The notes below the pieces were generated by a model that was given only the letters and a program-made list of their open reading frames with translations, was not told the DNA's origin and searched no databases. The translations under genes and the position numbers were made by a program. A stretch of 26,828 bases of DNA from the NCBI GenBank assembly GCA_031400185.1, contig JANNPN010000113.1, forward strand, positions 1-26,828, given 5' to 3'. Below, one piece after another: positions 7,154-19,529 of this stretch; the first letter of the stretch is position 1; every line of letters starts with the position of its first letter. This DNA comes from UTPRO1 sp031400185. Its GTDB lineage: Bacteria > Desulfobacterota > Binatia > UTPRO1.

Positions 7154-8445
7154 TCGGCCTCGACGAGCGCTTGGTTCCGTCGCGGACGCCGCTCACGCCG
7201 GCGCGTCTCCGCGCGCTCGCGCAGGCCCTTCGCGCCGGCGGCGGCGCGCTCCGCTCGCTCGCCCCGGAGGCACGCGTCGCCGCCATCGATCGCGTCGCGG
7301 CGAGCTGGCTCGCCGACGATTCTTCCTGGCGCCGACGGGCCGTCGCCGAGCTGACGATCTCGACCGGGTACCCGGAGGCCGCAATCGCGATTTCCCTCGA
7401 GCAGTTGTGGGGGGCGCTCCGCGCTCCCCAGCTGACGGGCGCGCTCGCAGCGGAGCCCGTGGCCGACGCCGCACAGCCGTTGCCGGCGCTCGCCCTCCAC
7501 GTGCTGGCTGGGAATGTCCCGGGCGTCGGCATCTTCGGAATCGTCGGTGCGTTGCTTGCAGGCGTGCCGAGCCTCGTGAAGCCGGCCGCCCGCGAGCCCT
7601 TCCTGCCCGCGCTCTTCGTGGAATCGCTCGCAAGCGTCGCCCCCGAGCTGCAGCGGGCGGTCGCGGTCGCGCCCTGGCGCGGAGGCACGGCGGAGCTCGA
7701 CGACGCCGCCCTTCGCGAAGCTGACGTGGTGCTCGCGTACGGTCGCGACGAAACGCTTGATCGACTCGCGGAGCGCCGTCCCCTGCGGCTCCTCCGTTAC
7801 GGCAGCCGTCTCAGCATCGCGGTGCTCGCCCGTTCCGCCCTCACCCGGGCGACGGCGCATGCGTTGGCGCAACAGGTCGCGCTCTACGACCAGCAGGGCT
7901 GCCTCTCGCCGCAGATCGCGCTCGTGGAGCAGACCGACCGGGCCACGACCGATGCCTTCGCGGCACTCGTCGCGGCTGAGCTCGACGCGCTCGAGCACTC
8001 CCTGCCGCGCGCGATGCCGACGCTCGGCGAGTCGGCGAGCGTCTGGCGTCACCTCGAGCATCAGCGCTGGCGCGCCCAAGAAGGCGCCGACGTCGCCGTG
8101 CACGGCGGCCGCGACGGCCGCGCGAGCGTCGTCTGCGATCGCACGGCGGAGTGGCCGATGAGCCCGACCTTCCGCCATCTGATCGTGTTGCCGGTCGCGA
8201 CGCTCGCGGCGGCGGCCACCCCGCTTGCACGCATCACCGGGGTGGTCGAGGCGGTCGGTTACGCGGGCCCGATGGAGCAGATGGACGAGGTGGCGCGCAT
8301 CGCCGCCGGCGCCGGTGCGGTGCGCCTCTGCCCCCTCGAACGGTTGCAGGCGCCGCCGTTCGCGTGGCGTCAGAGCGGCCACCCGCGGCTCGCGAGCTTC
8401 GCGGGCGACGGTCCTCGCGCCGGGCTCGCACCGGCGTTCGCGTGA
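7150..8445 (+). CDS. LuxC-like acyl-CoA/acyl-protein reductase (fatty aldehyde forming)
   Basis: The 431-residue protein matches the LuxC family, NADPH-dependent aldehyde-dehydrogenase-like enzymes that reduce an acyl thioester to an aldehyde. Motifs are LHVLAGNVPGVGIFGIVGALLAGVPSLVKPA, given here in two parts: HVLAGNVPGVG (117-127), then the cofactor-binding segment around 129-147. YDQQGCLSPQ (246-255) carries the catalytic C251. The ATG at 7150 overlaps the LuxE stop by four bases and has GGGGAGAG upstream. The last bases overlap the aminotransferase start (GTGA). This three-gene coupling suggests a dedicated pathway in which LuxE loads the acyl group, LuxC reduces it, and the aldehyde passes to the aminotransferase. 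No bioluminescence genes are present, so light production is not implied. Confidence 0.87.
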   Translation: MIGLDERLVPSRTPLTPARLRALAQALRAGGGALRSLAPEARVAAIDRVAASWLADDSSWRRRAVAELTISTGYPEAAIAISLEQLWGALRAPQLTGALAAEPVADAAQPLPALALHVLAGNVPGVGIFGIVGALLAGVPSLVKPAAREPFLPALFVESLASVAPELQRAVAVAPWRGGTAELDDAALREADVVLAYGRDETLDRLAERRPLRLLRYGSRLSIAVLARSALTRATAHALAQQVALYDQQGCLSPQIALVEQTDRATTDAFAALVAAELDALEHSLPRAMPTLGESASVWRHLEHQRWRAQEGADVAVHGGRDGRASVVCDRTAEWPMSPTFRHLIVLPVATLAAAATPLARITGVVEAVGYAGPMEQMDEVARIAAGAGAVRLCPLERLQAPPFAWRQSGHPRLASFAGDGPRAGLAPAFA

Positions 8446-9697
8446 CCCGCGCGCACACCGCTCGCGCGCGTGACGTCACACGCGGAAACGCGGGCGCGTG
8501 GACGCGCGACTTCCGTCTCCACGTCGCGCAAACGTCGACAGCCCCGCTCGGCCTCGTCGTCGTGCGCGCGCGCGGCGCGTGGCTCACCGACGCGCACGGA
8601 CGGAAGTACCTCGATCTGCTCTCGGGCATGGGGGTCGCGAACCTCGGCCATGGCAACCGCGCGGTCCTGCGGGCTTGCGCGGCGCAGCTGCGGCGTTACC
8701 TCCACGTGATGGTCTACGGCGAGTACGTCCTGCCGGCACAGGTCGCGCTCGCAGCCCGCTTGGCGGCACTCGCCGGGCCGCCGTTCGAGAGCTGCTATTT
8801 CACCAACAGCGGCACCGAGGCGATCGAAGGTGCGCTGAAGACCGCGCGGAAGCACACCGGGCGAAGCGGGCTGGTCGGGTTCGCGCTCGGCTTTCACGGC
8901 GATACCTTCGGCGCCCTGTCGGTCGGCGGCAACCCGGTCTACCGCGACCCGTTCGCGCCCTTGCTGCCCGGGGCGACGATCCTGCCCTGGCAGGATGCGG
9001 CCGCGCTCCGTGCGATCGACCGGCGAACCGCGGCGGTCGTGATCGAGCCGGTGCAGGCCGAGGGCGGAGTGCGCGTCGCCGACCCGGCGTTTCTCCGACT
9101 GCTCCGCGCGCGCTGCGACGAGGTCGGGGCACTCCTCGTGTTCGACGAGGTCGTCACCGGGCTCGGACGAACCGGCACGCTGTTCGCGTTTGAGCAGAGC
9201 GGGATCAGGCCGGACCTCCTGGTGCTCGCAAAGGCGCTCGGGGGCGGACTTCCGCTCGGCGCGTTTCTCGGCTCGCGCCGCGTGCTCGGGACGTTGACCA
9301 AGAACCCCGCGCTCGCCCACGTGACGACCTTCGGCGGACATCCGCTCTCGTGTGCCGCCGCGCTGGCGGCGCTCGATGAGACGGTCGACCGCGGTCTGCC
9401 GGCGCTCGCGGCCGCGAGCGGTGCCGCCTTGCTCGACGGCCTCGAGGGCCTGGCCGCACGACACCCGGTCGTCCGTGCCGCCCGCGGCGCCGGCATGCTG
9501 CTGGCGCTCGAGCTCGCCTCGCCCGACGCGACCCGTCGCTTTGCGAGCGCGTGCCTCCGCCGCGGCCTCATCGTCAACTGGACCCTGCACCGCGACACGG
9601 TGGTCCGCCTGGCCCCACCGCTGGTACTCAACCGCCGCGAGATCGCGCACGCGCTGGCGACGATGAACGCGGCGCTCGGCGACATCGCGCCGCCGCG

Positions 9698-9751
9698 CAG
9701 GCGGCCCGTCCGGGAGGTTCCGCACAGGCGGCCCGTTCAAAAGGCTCCGCG
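9698..9751 (+). repeat. Two imperfect 27-base direct repeats in the aminotransferase tail
   Basis: CAGGCGGCCCGT occurs at 9698-9709 and again at 9725-9736, each followed by a related G/C-rich stretch that ends in TCCGC. The period is 27 bases, a multiple of three. It encodes the repeated basic residues RRPVREVPH and RRPVQKAPR. Confidence 0.75.
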
Positions 9752-9771
9752 CCCGCGCCGCATCCGAAGTG

Positions 9772-10896
<1,125 letters not shown>

Positions 10897-10900
<4 letters not shown>

Positions 10901-12474
10901 GATTGTCTCCTCCGTCCACCCACCACAGCGACGAGCACCAGCAGCATGCACCCGTACACGAACACGTCACCGAAGCGGGCGTAGAACGTCGAGATTCCGA
11001 CCCAGCTGATGGTATCGACGCGCCACGCCGTCTCGAACAGCCCGGTGCGCCAGCGGATCGTCCCGTCGGCGTCGACCATAGCAGAGAAACCCGTATTGGC
11101 CACGCGCACGAGCGGGACGCGGTTCTCGACCGCGCGGAGCGTCGCCATCGCGAGGTGCTGGTACGGGGCGGACGTGCGTCCGAACCAGGCGTCGTTCGTG
11201 ATGTTCACGAGGAAGTTGGCGCCGCTCGCCACGAACCGACGGGTCAACCCGGAGAAGATTCCCTCGTAGCAGATGAGCGTCCCGAACGACGCGCGCGTCG
11301 TGTGGAAGACGACCGGAGTCTCGCCGGCGCGGAAATCGCCGACCCCCTCGACCACCTTGTCGACGAAGAAGAAGAGGGATTTCAGCGGTACGTACTCGCC
11401 GAACGGCACGAGCTTCATCTTGTCGTAGTGCTGCTCGGCGCTGCCGTCGGGGCCGACCAGGTAGACGCGGTTGTGAAGGCGGAGCGTGCGGCCCTCCACC
11501 GAGAAGGCGGGGCTGCCGACGAGGAGCCAGATCTTCAGCCGGCGCGCGAGGTCGATGATGCGGCCGCGGAGCTCGCTCTCCTCCTGGAAGTAGAACGGCG
11601 CCGCCGTCTCGGGCCAGACCACGAGCTCGGCGCCCTCGCCGACGGCCTCCTTCGTCAGCCGCTCGTAGTGGTCGATCGTACTGTTTTGATACGCGGGATC
11701 CCACTTCACGTCCTGGGCGACGTTGCCCTGGATGAACCCGATGCGGAGCGATCCCTTGGCCGGGAGCTCGGCGATCGCGCCGACCCGCCAGTAGCCCCAC
11801 CCGACGAGCGCGACCAGCAGCATCGTGACGGCGAGCATCCCGCGGGTGTTCGGCACCTCGCCGGCGAGCCACTGACGGACGGCACCGTAGATCACGACGT
11901 TCACGAGCACGACGAGCGCGGAGAGACCGTAGATTCCCGTCAGCTCGATGAACTGCACCAGGTAGGTGGCCCGGTACTGCGAGTACCCGAGGCTCACCCA
12001 CGGAAATCCGCCGAGGATCCACGTGCGCACCCATTCGACGACGACCCAGAGCGCCGGAGCGACCAGCGTGAGCGGGAGGCCGTGCCGGCGCGCGCGCTCG
12101 CAGCCCGCCGTCACGAGCCCCGTGCCGAGCGCCAGGAACGCGCAGAGCAACGTGAGCGGGCCGACGCTCACGAGCGGTGAAAGATTCGTGTAGGTCCCGA
12201 TCGTGATCACGAGCCAGTAGAGAGTCGCGATGAAGAACACGAAGCCGGCGACCCACCCGGCGCGAAACGCCGGTCTCGCACCGCGCCCGAGCGCAGCGAG
12301 CAGCAGCGGCACCAATGCGACCCACGCGACCGGGCCCCAGTCGACGATCGGAAAGGCGAGTGCCAAGAGCGCGCCGCTGACCGCCGCGAGACCGAGCGCG
12401 CTCCGTCCCTCGAGCACCGCCGCGGCGGGCGCGACGAGCGAGTCCGCGGCCGGCGCTCCGCCATTCACTCGCAT
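10897..12474 (-). CDS. lnt: Apolipoprotein N-acyltransferase
   Basis: Lnt adds the third acyl chain to the N-terminal Cys of lipoproteins on the periplasmic side of the inner membrane. The 525-residue protein has an N-terminal multi-helix membrane half (about 25-230) and a nitrilase-fold half (240-500). The catalytic triad is visible as VVWPETAAPF (E289), DKMKLVPFGEYVP (K354) and GTLICYEGIF (C402). A final hydrophobic helix follows (about 498-518). I use ATG 12474, which overlaps the ybeY stop by one base (TGATG); a GTG at 12477 is equally in frame. It sits between ybeY and prfB in a coupled minus-strand block. The ybeX (CBS-domain) gene often found between ybeY and lnt is absent. Confidence 0.96.
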
Positions 12475-12956
12475 CACGACGCGCCTCCGCGTCGTGACGC
12501 ACCGGCGCGGTCCGGCGGAGCCAACGTACCGATCGCGGTCCGGACCGCGCGGGCCTTCCGCGCCATCCGACGCTCCTCCGCCGGCGAGACCTCGTGGTCG
12601 TAGCCGAGGAGGTGCAGAACACCGTGGATCAGGAGCTCGTCGAGGCAGATCGCCAACGGCCGGCGGCGCTCCGCCGCTGCGACCGTCGCGGTGTCGATCG
12701 AGATCACGACGTCACCGAGGCTCGGCACGCCGGCCGGGACAGGCGGCTCGTAAAGCGGAAACGCGAGCACGTCGGTCGGCCGGTCCTTCCCGCGGTGCGC
12801 GCGGTTCAACGCCCGCATCTCCTCGTCGCCGACGAGCGAGAGGCTGAGCTCGGTCCGCCGGACGTCGAGCGCACGGAGGACCTGCCGGGCGCGGGTCGCG
12901 AGGTATCGGCTCCACGGCGCGCCGTGCGGCGCACGACACGCGAACGCTACCGCCAC
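12474..12956 (-). CDS. ybeY: Endoribonuclease YbeY (rRNA maturation factor)
   Basis: YbeY is a single-strand-specific metal-dependent endoribonuclease for 16S rRNA 3' maturation and ribosome quality control. The UPF0054 signature HGVLHLLGYDHE is present (zinc ligands H111, H115, H121). Upstream conserved segments are NRAHRGKDRPTDVLAFPLYE (51-70) and LGDVVISIDTA (80-90). The 160-residue length is usual, though the tail after 140 is Arg/Ala-rich. The start is a GTG at 12956. It is 19 bases downstream of the phoH stop and abuts lnt. Confidence 0.94.
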   Translation of the reverse strand: MAVAFACRAPHGAPWSRYLATRARQVLRALDVRRTELSLSLVGDEEMRALNRAHRGKDRPTDVLAFPLYEPPVPAGVPSLGDVVISIDTATVAAAERRRPLAICLDELLIHGVLHLLGYDHEVSPAEERRMARKARAVRTAIGTLAPPDRAGASRRGGAS

Positions 12957-12975
12957 GACACCGACGGCCCGCCGC

Positions 12976-14033
<1,058 letters not shown>

Positions 14034-14037
<4 letters not shown>

Positions 14038-16655
14038 CCGATCAGCTCGTAGACCTTCGCGAGGGCCTCATCGAGGCCGCTCGGATCCTTGCCGCCGGCT
14101 TGCGCGAAGTCCGGGCGCCCGCCGCCGTTCCCACCGATGAGCGGCGCGATCTTCTTGATGAGGTCCCCGGCCGAGAAACGCTTCGTGAGATCCTTGGTGA
14201 CGGCCGCGATCAGGCTGACCTTGGTGCCGTCGGTCGCTCCGAGCGCCACGACGCCGGTCCCGAGCTTCTCCTTGAGGCGATCGGCGAGCTCGCGAAGTGC
14301 CTTGTCGTCGAGCCCGTCGACGCGGGTCGCGAGCACCTTGACACCGTCGCGCTCGCGGGTGTGCGAGAGCAGGTCGCCGCTCTGCGACGTCGCCTGGTCA
14401 CGCTGCAGCTTCTCGATCCGGCGCTCGAGCTCGCGGCTCTGCGCGATCAGGCGCTCGAGCCGCTCGACTGCTTCCTCTTCCGAGGCCTTGAGCGTGGAGC
14501 CGATCTGGCGGAGGCGCTCTTCGCGCTCCTGCATCCAATCGAGCGCACCGCCGCCGGTCATCGCCTCGATGCGCCGCACGCCGGCCGCGACGCCACCCTC
14601 GGAGCGGAACTTGAAGAGGCCGATGTCGCCGGTCCGTTGCACGTGCGTGCCGCCGCAGAGCTCGATCGAGAACGGTCCCATCTGCAGCACGCGCACGCGG
14701 TCGCCGTACTTGTCGCCGAAAAACGCGAGCGCGCCGCGCTTCATCGCGTCGTCGTACGACATCTCCTCGGTGACGCACTCGACATTGGCGCGGATGCGGG
14801 CGTTGATCTCGTCCTCCATCGCCGTGAGTGCGGCGGGGTCGATGGGACCGGTGTGGTTGAAGTCGAACCGCAGGCGGTCCGGCGCCACCAGCGAGCCGGC
14901 CTGCCGTACGTGCGTCCCGAGGTGCTCGCGCAGGACGCCGTGCATGAGGTGGGTCGCGGAGTGGTTGAGGCGGATTTCGTCACGGCGCTTGGGGTCGACG
15001 AGGAGACGGACCGCGTCGCCCGGCGTGATGGCGCCCGCGAGCACGCGCACCTGGTGCACGACCAGATCGGGGCCGTGGCGGAAGACGTCGAGCACCTCCA
15101 GCTTGTCGCCGCGCTCGGTCTCGATGATCCCGTGATCGCCGACCTGTCCGCCCGACTCGCCCCAGAATGGGGTTTCTTCCGTCACGAGCTCGGCGGTCTG
15201 GCCGGCGCGGATCCCACCCGGCTGCGATCCCTCGGCGGTCGCGACGTCGGTGACCGTCGACTCCCATTCGTAGATGCGGTCGCCGACGAAGCGCGAGCGC
15301 CGGTCGCCCGACGCCGCACTCTGTGCGACGAACCGCTTGTGCTCGCGGCCGCGGGCGCGCTGCTCGTCCATGGCCTTCGTGAAACCCTCGCCGTCGACGG
15401 AATGGCCGCGCCCGCGCACGATGTCCTCGGTCAAGTCGAGCGGGAAGCCGTACGTGTCGTAGAGCTTGAAGGCGACGTCGCCCGGCAGCACGCCGGCGGT
15501 ACCCGGCAGCCGCGCGATCTCGCTTTCCAGGAGTCCGAGGCCCTTGTCGAGCGTCTCGGCGAAGCGGCTCTCCTCGCTCTTCACGACCTCGGCGATGAAC
15601 TGCTGGCGCTCGCGCAGCTCCGGGTACGCGTCGCCGAGGGTCTGCGCCACCGACTCGACGAGGCTCGTCAGGAACGGGCCGTCGAGCCCGAGCATCTTGC
15701 CGTGCCGGGCCGCGCGCCGGAGCACGCGGCGGAGCACGTAGCCGCGCCCCTCGTTCGACGGCAGCACATGGTCGGCGATCATGATGCTGACCGCGCGTGC
15801 GTGATCCGCGATGACACGGAAAGAGACGTCCGCGTCCGGATCAGCGCCGTAGCGGCGGCGCGCGAGGCTCTCGGTCGCGTCGATGATGCCGCGGAAGAGA
15901 TCGGTGTCGTAGTTGCTGAGAACGTTCTGCAGCACGGCGACGATGCGCTCGAGGCCCATGCCGGTGTCGACGTGCTTCGACGGGAGCTCGCGCAGGCTCT
16001 GATCCGCCTCGCGGTTGTACTGGATGAAGACGAGGTTCCAGAGCTCGATGTAGCGCGCGCAGTCGCCGTTCACCTGGCAGACGTGACCCGCACCGCCGCG
16101 CCAATCGCAAGCCGCCGGGCCGCGGTCGAGGTGGATCTCCGAGCACGGACCGCAGGGTCCGGTCTCGCCCATCTCCCAGAAGTTCTCGCGCTCGAAGCGG
16201 CGAATACGCTCCGGGGGGAGGGAGGTGATCTTCTTCCAGAGCTGCTCGGCCTCGTCGTCGGTGGTGTAGACGGTCGCCCAGATCTTGTCCTGCGGGAGCT
16301 TCCATTGCTTGGCCAGCAGGTCCCACGCCCACTCGATCGCCTCGGCTTTGTAGTAGTCGCCGAACGACCAGTTGCCGAGCATCTCGAAGAGCGTGTGGTG
16401 GTAAGTGTCGCGGCCGACCTGCTCGAGGTCGTTGTGCTTGCCGGAGAGGCGCAGGCACTTTTGGGAGTCGGCGACGCGGGGATCCGTAGGCGCCGCCTGG
16501 CCGAGGAAAATCTGCTTGAACTGAACCATCCCCGCGTTGGTGAACAGGATGGACGGATCGCCCTCGGGGACGATCGGCGCGCTCTTGACCACCCGGTGAC
16601 CACGGGCCGCGAAGAAGTCCAGGAAGCCCGCTCGAATCTCTCTACCGGTCGGCAC
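14034..16655 (-). CDS. alaS: Alanine--tRNA ligase
   Basis: The 873-residue class II synthetase charges tRNA-Ala and edits mischarged Ser/Gly. The N-terminal catalytic motifs include FFAARGHRVVKSAPIVPEGD, LFTNAGMVQFK (38-48), HHTLFEMLGNWSFGDYYK (86-103) and TGMGLERI (231-238). The editing domain has the zinc site RLNHSATHLMH (H565, H569) and CGGTHVQRTGDIG (C667, H671). The C-terminal DHHA1 domain ends NGGGRPDFAQAGGKDPSGLDEAL. Start is GTG 16655, six bases after the recX stop. The length is normal for the family. The gene lies between recX and phoH in the same direction. Confidence 0.97.
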
Positions 16656-16661
16656 TTGGGG

Positions 16662-17258
16662 CTAGTCGTCCTCTCCGAGTAACTCGCTCACGATGTCAGT
16701 GGGATGTCCGCGGCCGACGAGGAAGCGAAACGCTTTCGCTCGCTCCGCCCGTGACGCCGGCGGTGCCGACCCGAAACGCCGTTCGAGCGCCGCCCGCGCA
16801 AGGGCGACCTCGCTCCGGCCTTCGAGCACCGCGGCAATCGCACGATCGACGACGGTATCGGTGAGGCCCCTGCGAGTCAATTCGTGGGCGAGCTTCAGCC
16901 GTCCGGAGCCGCGATGCAGCAGCAGCTCTTCCGCGCGCCGTTCCGCGAGAGCGGCGTCGTCGACGTAGCCGCGGGCGACCAGCGTCTGCAGGGTCGCATC
17001 GACGACCTCGGCCTCGACCGCCCGACGCGTGAGATACTCGGCGACCTCCGCGCGAGAGCGCGCCGCACGCGCCAGGTACTCGACCGCCGCGGTCAGTGCC
17101 GGCGACGGGTCGTCGAGGGGCTCAGAAGCGGTCGATCTTGAACGCCGCGGATTGCCCGGCTTGCTCTGGCTTGTCGAACTGATCCCAACGGGCGTCGCTG
17201 GTCGAGGCGATGCCGCGGACCTTGAGCGCGAAGTCGTCGGGATTCGTCGCTTGCGCAA
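16662..17258 (-). CDS. recX: Recombination regulator RecX (start codon unclear)
   Basis: RecX binds RecA filaments and modulates recombination. The conserved three-helix repeats are seen from AVEYLARAARSRAEVAEYL (about 17090) through VDATLQTLVARGYVDDAALA, LKLAHELTRRGLTDTVVDRAI and ERAKAFRFLVGRGHPTDIVSELL. The frame has no ATG or GTG upstream of the conserved part. The given coordinates run to the farthest start, a TTG at 17258, which would overlap the pilT-like gene by 137 bases and adds a non-conserved Ser/Arg/Pro stretch. A CTG at 17096, 26 bases after the pilT-like stop, is the most natural site by position but is a rare start. The mature protein is then about 144 residues. It is six bases upstream of alaS. 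Confidence 0.85.
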   Translation of the reverse strand: MRKRRIPTTSRSRSAASPRPATPVGISSTSQSKPGNPRRSRSTASEPLDDPSPALTAAVEYLARAARSRAEVAEYLTRRAVEAEVVDATLQTLVARGYVDDAALAERRAEELLLHRGSGRLKLAHELTRRGLTDTVVDRAIAAVLEGRSEVALARAALERRFGSAPPASRAERAKAFRFLVGRGHPTDIVSELLGEDD

Positions 17259-18273
17259 GCGCTTCTTCGTACGTGATCAGGTCTTCCCGAAAAAGCCCCA
17301 TGAGCGATTGGTCGAACGTCTGCATGCCGTAGGTCGCGTGGCCGCGGGCGATCGCGTCGGTGAGCTCATGCGTCTTTTCCTTCTGGGCGATGCACTCGCG
17401 GACGAGCGCGGTCGAGAGCAGCACCTCGACGGCCGGGACCATGCCCTTCCCGTCAGCGCGCTTCACGAGCCGCTGGCTGATGATGCCCTTGATGACCGAC
17501 GCGAGGATGAGGCGGATCTGGTCGCGCTGGTGCTCGGGGAAGGCGGAGATCGCCCGGGTCACGGTCTCACGGGCGTCCAAGGTATGGAGCGTGCTCATGA
17601 CGAGGTGACCCGTCTCGGCGGCGAGGATGGCGGTCTCGATGGTCTCGAGGTCGCGCATTTCGCCGACCAGGATCACGTCGGGATCCTGGCGGAGCGCGCC
17701 GCGGAGCGCCTCCGCGAACGTCTTGCAGTCGTACCCGATCTCGCGCTGGTTGATGATGCAGAGCTCGTCCGAGTGCGTGTACTCGATGGGGTCCTCGACC
17801 GTGATGATGTGGCGGTCGCGAGTGATATTGATGTGGTGGATCATCGAGGCGAGCGTGGTGCTCTTGCCGCTGCCGGTGGTGCCGGTCACGAGGATGAGGC
17901 CGCGGTGCTCGAGGGCCACCTGCTCGACGACCGGTGGCAACTTCAGGTCGCGGATCGACCGCACCTGGGGCGGGATCACGCGAAGCGCGACCGAAATCTC
18001 GCCGCGCTGGTGGAAGATGTTGACGCGGAACCGGCCGTTCCCCGGGCTAGCGTAGGCGAGGTCGGCCTGCAGACGGTCGCGCAGCTGCGCGCGGTGATGC
18101 TCGTCCAGGAGGCGGGCCAGGAAGCGCTCCATGTCCTGGCTGGTAAGTTGCCTCGCGCCCTCCATCGGAATCAGCCGCCCATGACTGCGAAACATGGGCG
18201 GCCGATCGACTTTGAGGTGGACGTCCGAAGCCCCGAGCGCAACGCCGTGCCCGAGAATCGTATCAAGTTCCAT
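17122..18273 (-). CDS. PilT/PilU-family twitching motility ATPase
   Basis: The 383-residue hexameric type IV pilus retraction-type ATPase has a PAS-like N-terminal domain (1-100, starting GASDVHLKVDRPPMFR). It has Walker A TGTTGSGKSTT (130-140), an Asp box ITVEDPIEYTHSD (157-169), Walker B DVILVGEMRD (199-208) and a His box HLVMSTLHT (223-231). The C-terminal part (GMQTFDQSLMGLFREDLITYEEALAQATNPDDFALKV, given by position 316-352) and the lack of an AIRNLIRE motif (DAIARG here) look more like PilU than PilT. ATG 18273 is 12 bases after the recA stop. No other pilus gene is in the window. Its place inside the recA-recX pair is unusual. Confidence 0.93.
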   Translation of the reverse strand: MELDTILGHGVALGASDVHLKVDRPPMFRSHGRLIPMEGARQLTSQDMERFLARLLDEHHRAQLRDRLQADLAYASPGNGRFRVNIFHQRGEISVALRVIPPQVRSIRDLKLPPVVEQVALEHRGLILVTGTTGSGKSTTLASMIHHINITRDRHIITVEDPIEYTHSDELCIINQREIGYDCKTFAEALRGALRQDPDVILVGEMRDLETIETAILAAETGHLVMSTLHTLDARETVTRAISAFPEHQRDQIRLILASVIKGIISQRLVKRADGKGMVPAVEVLLSTALVRECIAQKEKTHELTDAIARGHATYGMQTFDQSLMGLFREDLITYEEALAQATNPDDFALKVRGIASTSDARWDQFDKPEQAGQSAAFKIDRF

Positions 18274-18285
18274 GCGGTATGTCCG

Positions 18286-19350
18286 TCAGGCGGTGCCGTC
18301 TCCTCCCCCGTTGGTTGGAGACACGAGGCCACACTTCTCCCGGACCCTCCGCTCGATGACATCGGCCGTTTCCCGGTTCTCCTTGAGGAACTCTTTCGTG
18401 TTCTCTCGACCCTGGCCGATGCGCTCGCCCTCGAAGGAGTACCAAGCCCCGCTTTTCTCGACGATTCCGAGCTCGGCCCCGATGTCGACCAGCTCGCCCT
18501 CCTTGGAAATGCCCGTGCCGTACAGGATGTCGAACTCGGCCTCGCGGAAGGGCGGCGCGACCTTGTTCTTCACGACTTTGACCTTGGTGCGGCTGCCGAC
18601 AATCTGGTCGCCCTGCTTGATGGCCGCGATCCGCCGGATGTCCAGGCGCACCGAGGAGTAGAACTTGAGGGCGTTGCCGCCGGTCGTGGTCTCCGGGTTG
18701 CCGAACATCACGCCAATCTTCATGCGAATTTGGTTGATGAAAATGACGATGGTGTTGGACTTGGCGATGGTGCCGGTGAGCTTTCGAAGGGCTTGTGACA
18801 TGAGCCTTGCTTGGAGACCCATCTGGGGATCGCCCATGTCGCCCTCGATCTCGGCGCGCGGCACGAGCGCCGCGACGGAGTCGACCACCAGCACGTCGAT
18901 CGCCCCGCTACGGACCAGCGTCTCGGCGATCTCGAGCGCTTGTTCGCCGTTATCGGGCTGCGAGATCAGGAGATCCTCGGTACGCACGCCGAGCTTCCGC
19001 CCGTAGGTCACGTCGAGCGCGTGCTCGGCGTCGATGAAAGCGCTGACGCCGCCTTTGCGTTGGGCTTGGGCGATCACCTGCAGCGCGAGCGTCGTCTTGC
19101 CGGAGGACTCCGGGCCGTAGATCTCAATGACCCGGCCGCGCGGCAGACCGCCGACGCCAAGCGACAGGTCGAGCCCGAGTGAGCCGGTCGAGATGGTCTC
19201 GACGTCGCGGATGAGCGCGTCCTCGCCGAGCTTCATGATGGAGCCCTTGCCGAACTGCTTTTCGATCTGGCTGACGGCTAGGTCGATTGCGCGATCCTTG
19301 CTCGTGTCGCTCCGATCGCGATTGCCGATCTCAGCTACCATGGTGGCCAT
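18286..19350 (-). CDS. recA: Recombinase RecA
   Basis: The 354-residue RecA forms nucleoprotein filaments for homologous recombination and SOS induction. It has Walker A YGPESSGKTTLA (78-89), the MAW region, Walker B VLVVDSVAALVPRAEIEG, loop L1 MGDPQMGLQARLMSQALRK, loop L2 FGNPETTTGGNALKFYSSVR and the signature KVKVVKNKVAPPFREAEFDI. ATG 19350 has a strong ribosome site (GGGAGGGG) just upstream; the in-frame ATG at 19383 adds 11 residues that read through that site and is less likely. The acidic/Gly C-terminal tail is short. A 182-base upstream gap holds a candidate promoter and an inverted repeat. Confidence 0.97.
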   Translation of the reverse strand: MATMVAEIGNRDRSDTSKDRAIDLAVSQIEKQFGKGSIMKLGEDALIRDVETISTGSLGLDLSLGVGGLPRGRVIEIYGPESSGKTTLALQVIAQAQRKGGVSAFIDAEHALDVTYGRKLGVRTEDLLISQPDNGEQALEIAETLVRSGAIDVLVVDSVAALVPRAEIEGDMGDPQMGLQARLMSQALRKLTGTIAKSNTIVIFINQIRMKIGVMFGNPETTTGGNALKFYSSVRLDIRRIAAIKQGDQIVGSRTKVKVVKNKVAPPFREAEFDILYGTGISKEGELVDIGAELGIVEKSGAWYSFEGERIGQGRENTKEFLKENRETADVIERRVREKCGLVSPTNGGGDGTA

Positions 19351-19383
19351 ACCCCTCCCTTTCACCTCGAGTTGCGGTCGCAT

Positions 19384-19398
19384 CGACCGTTCCGGTCG
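19384..19398. promoter_or_regulatory. Inverted repeat upstream of recA, candidate operator
   Basis: CGACCG-TTC-CGGTCG is a perfect 6+3+6 palindrome 34 bases upstream of the recA start. A further CGACCG half-site occurs at about 19411-19418. The position suits a LexA-type or other repressor/activator site, but the sequence matches no SOS box I can name. Confidence 0.35.
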
Positions 19399-19529
19399 TT
19401 CCTCGGTGATGTCGACCGATGTGCGTGGTCTTAATCCTTCACCTCCGCGTCGTACACTGAATGGCGACGCTACGAGTACCCCGTTGGCAACCGTTGTCGG
19501 CGCGCCAGCGCGGCGCCGAGCCGGGGCGA

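Noticed and set aside
6080..8445. Bioluminescence operon
   Set aside because: Only LuxE- and LuxC-like genes are present, with no luxA, luxB or luxD. An aminotransferase follows instead.
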